Source: Tannerella sp.
Lineage (GTDB): Bacteria; Bacteroidota; Bacteroidia; Bacteroidales; Tannerellaceae
Direction: 5' to 3'
NCBI GenBank assembly: GCA_031272655.1
Contig: JAISTJ010000089.1
Location: forward strand, 1 to 19,267
Length of the DNA: 19,267 bases
In this document: piece after piece, positions 13,734-19,267 of the stretch
Layout of the letters: the number at the start of each line of letters is the position of its first letter
How positions within the stretch are numbered: position 1 is the first letter of the stretch
Program-made: the position numbers and the translations under genes
Notes under the pieces: generated by a model
Database searches by the model: none
Seen by the model: the letters and a program-made list of their open reading frames with translations, nothing else
What the model was told of the DNA's origin: nothing

Positions 13734-15098
13734 ATGGCTGATATTATATTCAGGTTAGCTGCCCGATGCGAGGCGGCCGGACGTCCTAATAATGAGGATA
13801 ACTTCCTCATCAGTGATAATCTTGAGAGTGGCGAATGGGGATTTCTTACGGATAAAGAGATTACACTGTCGGACAAAGGCGCCTTGCTTGTGGTGGCTGA
13901 TGGTATGGGCGGCATGAAGGCGGGCGAAGTTGCGTCCGCCCTTGCCGTCAAAACCATCAAAGAATGGTTCGCTCCTGCGAACATCACGGACAAAGTTACT
14001 AATACAACCAAATCTGTGAAAGACTATATCCGGAAAGGCATTCAGGAAGCCGACGCCGTAATCAAGAAAGAAAGCGCCGACAACGAGACCAAATCCGGGA
14101 TGGGAAGCACGATAGTGCTTTCATGGCTTACAGGACAGGGACAGATAGTAGTAGGCTGGTGCGGCGACAGTCGCGCCTACCGTTATAACCCAAAGGACGG
14201 GCTGATATTGCTCAGCCACGACCATTCGTATGTGCAGGAGCTTGTTGATAACGGCAAGTTGGATGCTTCTTTGGCGTTCGACTATCCCGACAAAAACATC
14301 ATCACGCGCTCGCTCGGCAATCCGAGCAAGAAAGCCGAGCCAGACATCAAGGAATTTTACCTGCGCAGCGGCGACATCTTCCTGCTGTGCAGCGACGGTC
14401 TTTCGGGCGTACTGCGCGATGCGGAGCTGGAGACTATCATCAGTCATAACACCGAAAGCCTTGCCGCCTGCCGCGAGGCGTTGTGGACAGCCGCTTTTGA
14501 AGCCGGATGGGAAGACAATGTAACGCTGATACTGTGTCAGGCGCTTAAAGTAGGCGACATGCCGGTTCCCGAACCCGATCCTATACCTTTCATTTCGTCG
14601 CAACCTACTCTTAGACAGGAAAATATGTTCCTGTCGGAAGAGGAAATAAAAGAAGCGGAGAAATCGGCAAAAGCAGCGGAAGCAACGGAAACAGCTGAAA
14701 CGGAAAAATCGGAAACAATTGATTTTGAGGACAATGCCAATATTGAAACGCCTGATAATAAGGATATTACAGTAATAAAAAGCGCTGTCGCCACTCCTGC
14801 CGAAACTCCGGAAACAGCAGAAACAAAAGAAACTCCGGAAACAACAACAACAACAGAAACGACAACAGAAACAACAACGACAACAGAAACGGCACAAACT
14901 CAAGAAACAAAAGAAACAAAAGAGCCGTCGCCTGAGGAGCCTGTTATAGAGCCGGATTTGTTAAATTCTCCGGGCAAAAAACGCCGTTGGATGGTAATTC
15001 TCGTTATACTTGCAGCGATATTGTTGCTGTTGTTTTTGGCATACCGTTTTAATTTGTTTGACAGTCAAATCATTATTAATAATTGGTTCGGTAAATGA
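13734..15098 (+). CDS. PP2C-family Ser/Thr phosphatase with C-terminal membrane anchor
   Basis: This 454-residue protein has a PP2C (PPM) domain in the first 270 residues with metal-binding motifs intact: RPNNED (17-22), VADGMGG (54-60, D56), GMGSTIV (122-128), GDSRAYR (144-150, D145), ITRSLG (190-195), CSDG (219-222, D221) and EDN (260-262, D261). It should dephosphorylate Ser/Thr residues in a metal-dependent way and reverse the operon's kinases. A long Glu/Thr/Ala-rich linker (about 295-410) leads to KKRRW (415-419) and a single membrane segment (about 419-437) with a short tail of about 17 residues outside. The catalytic domain is thus tethered to the inner face of the inner membrane, beside the membrane kinase encoded 30 bases downstream. 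Confidence 0.95.
   Translation: MADIIFRLAARCEAAGRPNNEDNFLISDNLESGEWGFLTDKEITLSDKGALLVVADGMGGMKAGEVASALAVKTIKEWFAPANITDKVTNTTKSVKDYIRKGIQEADAVIKKESADNETKSGMGSTIVLSWLTGQGQIVVGWCGDSRAYRYNPKDGLILLSHDHSYVQELVDNGKLDASLAFDYPDKNIITRSLGNPSKKAEPDIKEFYLRSGDIFLLCSDGLSGVLRDAELETIISHNTESLAACREALWTAAFEAGWEDNVTLILCQALKVGDMPVPEPDPIPFISSQPTLRQENMFLSEEEIKEAEKSAKAAEATETAETEKSETIDFEDNANIETPDNKDITVIKSAVATPAETPETAETKETPETTTTTETTTETTTTTETAQTQETKETKEPSPEEPVIEPDLLNSPGKKRRWMVILVILAAILLLLFLAYRFNLFDSQIIINNWFGK
14821..14935 (+). repeat. Low-complexity ACA/GAAAC-rich stretch in the PP2C gene
   Basis: Simple ACA and GAA(A)C repeats encode a Thr/Glu linker (about residues 363-400) with runs of up to five threonines. It probably makes a flexible, possibly phosphorylatable tether between phosphatase domain and membrane anchor, and its length may vary between strains. 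Confidence 0.8.
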
Positions 15099-15128
15099 AC
15101 CGGTTATCCAACAAATATATAGAAAAAG

Positions 15129-16997
15129 ATGCAGTTAAGTGAAGGAATGTTATTTAGCAGGGACCGTTACAAGCTGATAAAATTGCTTGGACGGGGAGGC
15201 TTCTCGGAGGTATGGCTGGTACAGGATATGCGTACCGGTTTGGAGCAGGCTTTGAAAGTCTATGCCCCCGGCATGGGTCTTGATGAAGATGGTATTGCCC
15301 TCTTTATCAAGGAATTTTCGCTTGTTTACAACTTTAATCATTCCAATTTATTAAAACCCTCATACTTTGATGAGGTTGACAATATGCCGTTCCTGATAAT
15401 GCCATATATCCAAAACGGCTCTACTAACAAGATGATAGGTAAGATGGACGAAGAGACTGCATGGCGGTTTTTCCATGACGTAGCATCCGGTCTGGCTTAC
15501 TTACACACTCATAATCCGCCGATTATACATCAGGATATAAAGCCCGACAACATAATGATAGGCGAAAATGAGACCTTCCTGATAACCGATTTCGGCATCA
15601 GCATGCAGGCGCGTCATACCCTTCAGCGGAGTGTTCGCAGCAGCACAACGCTTGATTTTGGCGGCACAATCCCGTATATGGGACCCGAACGTTTCGGTAA
15701 GATGCCCGCACCGGTGAAGTCGAGCGACGTATGGGCGCTCGGAGCGACCGTCTTTGAACTGATGGAAGGCTATGCGCCATTCGGACCTAACGGCGGACTG
15801 ATACAAAAGAGCGGAGCCGACCTGCCTGATATGATCAGCGAATGTTCCGACGAACTCCGTACCCTCGTTGAGCTGTGCCTTCATATTGAGACATGGAATC
15901 GTCCGACAGCCGACAAAATTGTAGAACTGTGCGTAGAAAGGCGTAGCGGCCGCCCGCTCATCTTCCCCGAACATCAGGCGAGCGCCACTCCTACCGGTAA
16001 ACCGATAGTTACACCTTCACCAAAGTCGAAAACCCCTTCGGAAAAACCCGTTCCTGTTGTAAGCGAAGAATCTATCATTGCGGAAGTTATTGGAAATGAA
16101 CCATCTATTCAGGAAGACGACAATATTATCGCCGTTGAAACAGAAGAAAAAGAGCCGGTCGAGGTGGCAGTAAGTGTAGAAGAGCCAAAAGCGCCGCCCG
16201 AAGAGGTTTACATCGAAGTAGAGAAGCCCAAAAGGCGCAGTAAAGCCGTTGCACAAACAATAATTGCCTCTGAGCCACCGGTCGAAACGCCTCCCGACCT
16301 TGAACCGGAACAGCCGGAACAGCCACAGCAACCGGAGCAGCCGGAATTACCGGAACTGCCACAACAGCCGGAACAGCCACAACTGCCGAAACTGCCATCG
16401 AAAAAGGATTATTACGAAAGCCGGTCGGAACAAAATGAAGAAGCGTTGCAAGAACCGCCCATATCAGTTATTGAAAACCGCCCCAAACTCAGCAAGACAT
16501 TTCTTTATGCCATTGCGGGCGTTGTAGCGGCTCTAATACTCGGCGGCGGCATTTACTTCATCCTCAACAATTCCGGTAAGACTGATGAAAAGACAGAGCA
16601 ACCAGCCGAACCGAAGGATGTTCAAACGCAGGTAAACGAACTAATAGAAAAAGGCGACCGACTGTTTGCAGAGCAGACAATCCTTAATCTGAAAGACGCT
16701 AATGACGCTTATTCTCAGGCTAAAGAACTGACTCTGATGAACGGATTGGAAACATCGCAACATCTTAACGACCAGATCAAACTCCTTTCGCAACAAATAG
16801 ATGACTCCGTAAAATCTTATTTGGAAAATGCCGACTTCCTTATCAAGTTTATTGACGACAATCCGGATGTTTCGGCCAAGGATAAAAGGGAGGTTTCCTC
16901 ATTGGCTATCTTTCAGCTTAAAAAATATCTTATTTTGAGAGACGATGAACATAGAAAACAACAAATAGAGAAATTGAAAAAAAATTTGGAGAAATAG
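15129..16997 (+). CDS. Membrane Ser/Thr protein kinase with helical periplasmic domain
   Basis: This 622-residue protein has a Hanks-type kinase domain (about 14-275): GRGGFS loop (21-26), K43 (ALKVY), HQDIKPDN (134-141, D136, K138, N141), D154-F-G and GPE (185-187). The HRD arginine is Gln135, so it is a non-RD kinase whose activation loop may be controlled differently. A charged linker ends in a Pro/Glu/Gln repeat (about 390-420). A membrane segment at about 458-478 follows KTFLY, placing the kinase inside. The last 145 residues are predicted periplasmic and helical (VNELIEKGDRLFAEQTI, DANDAYSQAKEL, SQQIDDSVKSYLENADF), TPR-like in feel but not a clear family match. It would sense envelope state or bind the periplasmic partners. 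The next gene starts five bases after the stop, so translation is probably coupled. Confidence 0.93.
   Translation: MQLSEGMLFSRDRYKLIKLLGRGGFSEVWLVQDMRTGLEQALKVYAPGMGLDEDGIALFIKEFSLVYNFNHSNLLKPSYFDEVDNMPFLIMPYIQNGSTNKMIGKMDEETAWRFFHDVASGLAYLHTHNPPIIHQDIKPDNIMIGENETFLITDFGISMQARHTLQRSVRSSTTLDFGGTIPYMGPERFGKMPAPVKSSDVWALGATVFELMEGYAPFGPNGGLIQKSGADLPDMISECSDELRTLVELCLHIETWNRPTADKIVELCVERRSGRPLIFPEHQASATPTGKPIVTPSPKSKTPSEKPVPVVSEESIIAEVIGNEPSIQEDDNIIAVETEEKEPVEVAVSVEEPKAPPEEVYIEVEKPKRRSKAVAQTIIASEPPVETPPDLEPEQPEQPQQPEQPELPELPQQPEQPQLPKLPSKKDYYESRSEQNEEALQEPPISVIENRPKLSKTFLYAIAGVVAALILGGGIYFILNNSGKTDEKTEQPAEPKDVQTQVNELIEKGDRLFAEQTILNLKDANDAYSQAKELTLMNGLETSQHLNDQIKLLSQQIDDSVKSYLENADFLIKFIDDNPDVSAKDKREVSSLAIFQLKKYLILRDDEHRKQQIEKLKKNLEK
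16300..16392 (+). repeat. Proline-rich repeat in the membrane kinase gene
   Basis: Irregular CCGGAACAG/CCACAACAG/CTGCCG units encode PEQ, PQQ and LP repeats (about residues 391-421). This is a stiff Pro/Gln/Glu linker between the kinase domain and the membrane segment. The repeats are imperfect. Confidence 0.75.
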
Positions 16998-17002
16998 AGA
17001 AC

Positions 17003-18580
17003 ATGAAAACTGTAAAAAAATTATTAACTCTGACAGTATTATTGATACTAACGGCGCTGTCCGCACAAGCGCAGTATGTCGCCTACGAACAAATCCTCAA
17101 GCAGGGCGACGCCCGCTTTCAGTCGGGAACAACCAACATCAACAACAAGCGCTATGACGCCGCCGTAACCGATTTCAACGAAGCTATCCGTTATTATGAG
17201 ACAGCCCGGAAAGCTCCTTCAAAACCTGAAAATGCCGAGGCAACGCTCAATAAAAAAGTAGCCGACTGCCGGTCGCGCATCACACAGGCAACTAATCTCA
17301 AAGCGCAGGCTGCAAAAGCCGCCCAGCAGCCCCCCGCACCCGCGCCGACGCTATCCGTCTCGCAAAAAGAACTGCGATTCACAGCCGCCGATTCCGTGAT
17401 TATCCTTAACGTCAATACCAACCAGAAAAGCTGGAAATTAGACGCCGAGTTGCTGCCTGCATGGTGCGAACCAAGCCATTCGGTCAATGAAAAAGAACTT
17501 ATGGTAACGGTTCAGAAAAACACGGCAGCCAAAAGCCGAAGCTGCGCTTTCGACATCGTTACCGGCAATCTGCGGGAACGAATAGAAGTCTTTCAAAGCG
17601 CGTTGGAAATAACCATGGAAGTGAATAAACGCGAACTGAACTTCAATTCCGATGATGACAGTACTGATTATCAGTCAGTTAGCGTTGTATGCAACACCGA
17701 TTGGGAACTTGTAAACAATGAATATCCAGACATCATAGGCCTGAAGCAGGAAGCCGACAGCGTTCTTGTCTTTATGAAAGTGCATAACGCATACGAAACG
17801 AGAAGGCAGTACCAGTTCAAAATATTGTCCGGAAATAAAGAGGAGACAATAACGGTTTGGCATGAAAAAACCGAAGGAAAAAAAAATAACGCCGCGCAAG
17901 CTACTAAACAAAATACGCGGAAAGAAGAACTAAAAGCCCCGACTACGCCCACTCAACGGGGACAGGCAGTTACGCCATCATCGGAGCAAAGATATTCTTC
18001 CGGCGCCAAAAAGACTGCCGAGACGACCGTAAAAGAACCCGGAAGTCCCGTACTTTTGAACGAGAAACGCGGGTTCGGAATCTATGCCGGATATGCGTTG
18101 AAACAACTTGACGTGAACGGCAGCAATATGAGTCTCAACGGCATGCAGGCAGGCGCCCGCTATGACTACTATTTCCTGCCCGACAAACTCGGATTAGGCC
18201 TCAGCGTAGGCTTGCTCTATGAGATGTTCGGCGGCGATACTAAGGCTTACAACTACGGGGATACCAATCCCCAAAACGGATGGGGCGTCGGCTATGCGCA
18301 TGTATCCGAATCAGGGGTCAGCATCCCTGTTAACGCACTCTACAGGCTCGATTTCTCCGAGACGATGGGGTTGATAATTCAGGCGGGCGTTTGCGCCGAT
18401 TATTCCATGTCGAGCAAAATAACTTATGAAACAGGGACTTTTGAAAGTCTGCCTGCTGCGTTCAAAATATCCCCCTCCGTTGGCGCAAGCCTCCAATTCG
18501 GTCCGGTTGCCATCAATGTCTCCGGAGCCATCGGCTCAAAAATCCCGATGCTCGGAGTTATTTTCTATTTAACTAAATGA
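17003..18580 (+). CDS. Secreted TPR-like / double BACON / outer-membrane barrel protein
   Basis: This 525-residue protein has a signal peptide (about 1-23, ending AQA before Q). Residues about 27-95 look like a short TPR-type helical part (RYDAAVTDFNEAIRYYETA). Two BACON-like beta modules follow at about 114-199 and 200-288; each opens with a LSVSQKELRF / MEVNKRELNF strand, has a W near the middle (NQKSWKLD, NTDWELV) and closes with an ERIEVFQ / EETITVWHE strand. After a Thr/Lys-rich linker (about 289-350), residues 353-525 look like an outer-membrane barrel (FGIYAGYALKQ, GARYDYYFLPDKLGLGLSVGLLYE, SVGASLQFGPVAINVSG, ending LGVIFYLTK). It would place TPR and BACON modules in the periplasm or at the surface, reachable by the membrane kinase or pseudoprotease (inference). 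Domain limits are by eye. Confidence 0.72.
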   Translation: MKTVKKLLTLTVLLILTALSAQAQYVAYEQILKQGDARFQSGTTNINNKRYDAAVTDFNEAIRYYETARKAPSKPENAEATLNKKVADCRSRITQATNLKAQAAKAAQQPPAPAPTLSVSQKELRFTAADSVIILNVNTNQKSWKLDAELLPAWCEPSHSVNEKELMVTVQKNTAAKSRSCAFDIVTGNLRERIEVFQSALEITMEVNKRELNFNSDDDSTDYQSVSVVCNTDWELVNNEYPDIIGLKQEADSVLVFMKVHNAYETRRQYQFKILSGNKEETITVWHEKTEGKKNNAAQATKQNTRKEELKAPTTPTQRGQAVTPSSEQRYSSGAKKTAETTVKEPGSPVLLNEKRGFGIYAGYALKQLDVNGSNMSLNGMQAGARYDYYFLPDKLGLGLSVGLLYEMFGGDTKAYNYGDTNPQNGWGVGYAHVSESGVSIPVNALYRLDFSETMGLIIQAGVCADYSMSSKITYETGTFESLPAAFKISPSVGASLQFGPVAINVSGAIGSKIPMLGVIFYLTK

Positions 18581-18598
18581 TAATTAACTAATTAGAAT

Positions 18599-19267
18599 AT
18601 GAAAACTACTTTTAGATATTCATCAGTCGGATTACATTCCCGTCATGACGGAGAACGATGCAATCATGTGATTTTCCGCTACATTCGCAATGGCGCGAGG
18701 CTAAAAAGGGCGCTTGTCCTGTTGCTCGTTATATTCGCGGCATGCTCGCCCGACGAATCGCAATTCCGATACACCGTTAACGGCAGGGTAACAGAGCAGG
18801 GAGGCGCCAATATTAACGGCAATAACCTCTCTATAACTCTCTCACCTGCAACGAGTAACGACAAAATAGTCAACAGCGACGGCTCTTATGCCTTCCACAA
18901 AGTCATCGAAGGCGAATATACGGTTTCCGTTACCGACAACTCCGGCATGTTTTACGAGGAAACATCAGACCCGTTTCATGTCGGCAAAGGCTCAAACAAT
19001 AACGTTCAGATAACGCTTCGCCGCAGGGCTTTCAGCATTACCGGCAAGGTTACGGACGCATCCACCAACAGCGCTATCAGCGGCGTTTCCGTAAAATATT
19101 CCGGCGCCATAGTAGCCACTACCGACGCAAGCGGCAATTACACAACGCCCCAGTACCAGCCCGGCAGCTACTCTTTCACGTTTGAAAAAGACGGCTATCA
19201 AGCCAAAACAGCTTCGACAACTATCTCAAACACAGGCGCTTCACCATTAGACGTCAAGCTGACGCCA
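18599..19267 (+). CDS. Lipoprotein with carboxypeptidase-regulatory-like domains (partial)
   Basis: An open frame of 223 codons runs off the right edge. A lipobox LVIFAAC puts the lipidated cysteine at residue 49, so this should be a membrane-anchored lipoprotein. After it, residues about 56-110 (YTVNGRVTEQGG...SDGSYAFHKVIEGEYTVSV) and about 127-180 (FSITGKVTDASTNSAISGVSV...DASGNYTTPQYQPGSYSFTF) are two repeated CarboxypepD_reg-type beta sandwiches, with a third region beginning. The chosen ATG gives an unusually long 38-residue stretch before the hydrophobic core; GTG at 18668 (V24) would give a more normal signal peptide. A 12-base palindrome lies in the disputed part. It follows the BACON-barrel gene by 18 bases and is probably the last visible gene of the operon. 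Confidence 0.72.
   Translation, partial: MKTTFRYSSVGLHSRHDGERCNHVIFRYIRNGARLKRALVLLLVIFAACSPDESQFRYTVNGRVTEQGGANINGNNLSITLSPATSNDKIVNSDGSYAFHKVIEGEYTVSVTDNSGMFYEETSDPFHVGKGSNNNVQITLRRRAFSITGKVTDASTNSAISGVSVKYSGAIVATTDASGNYTTPQYQPGSYSFTFEKDGYQAKTASTTISNTGASPLDVKLTP

Noticed and set aside
14121..14903. Minus-strand open frame rich in Cys and Phe opposite the PP2C gene
   Set aside because: Its Cys/Phe runs are simply the reverse reading of the Thr/Glu repeat linker; PP2C motifs on the plus strand are complete.
9319..19267. Type VI secretion or vWA-kinase-phosphatase (TerY-P-like) locus
   Set aside because: Kinase, PP2C and FHA genes suggest it, but no VipA/B, Hcp, VgrG, ClpV or vWA-domain protein is visible in the window; genes beyond the right edge could change this.
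1..19267. tRNA, rRNA, riboswitch or other structured RNA genes
   Set aside because: No cloverleaf, rRNA-like stretch or riboswitch core that I recognise; a covariance-model search would be needed to exclude small RNAs.

Overview
The window looks like chromosomal DNA of a Bacteroidota bacterium, probably Bacteroidales. Supporting signs: Bacteroidota-type promoter -7 boxes (TANNTTTGC) in front of several genes, no Shine-Dalgarno sequences at most starts, a fused SecDF, a DNA topoisomerase IV ParE N-terminus of the Bacteroidetes type, a BspA-like secreted protein with a type IX-like C-terminal sorting domain, and BACON domains. I see no tRNA, rRNA, CRISPR array or complete insertion sequence.

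Layout. A truncated parE lies on the minus strand at the left edge, and every other gene is on the plus strand. Next come two different uroporphyrinogen-decarboxylase-like methyltransferase-superfamily proteins separated by a 17-unit heptamer repeat array. They are followed by a PD-(D/E)XK (Rpn/PDDEXK_2) nuclease-like gene on a promoter that appears almost leaderless, a secreted BspA-like protein ending at a strong hairpin terminator, and secDF with a palindrome upstream of its promoter. After secDF a 350-base gap holds heptamer repeats, a hairpin, a strong terminator, a two-turn direct repeat resembling a LytTR-type site, and a promoter.

From 9319 to beyond the right edge runs what looks like one operon of eight genes: small outer-membrane barrel; zinc-ribbon plus FHA-like protein; cytoplasmic Ser/Thr kinase with C-terminal FHA; FHA-membrane segment-coiled coil-trypsin-like protein whose nucleophile serine is replaced by isoleucine; PP2C phosphatase with a C-terminal membrane anchor; membrane Ser/Thr kinase with a helical periplasmic domain; a TPR-like/BACON/outer-membrane-barrel protein; and a lipoprotein with carboxypeptidase-regulatory-like domains (cut by the window edge). 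Spacings are 5-30 bases except for an 86-base repeat-containing gap after the first kinase.

My reading, which is inference, is that the operon encodes a complete Ser/Thr phosphorylation circuit: two writers (kinases), one eraser (PP2C) and up to three FHA readers. It appears built to connect the cytoplasm through the inner membrane to periplasmic and outer-membrane partners. The parts are known families. The combination, especially with a predicted dead protease and two barrel proteins, is not one I recognise as a named system, and it is the most interesting content of the window.
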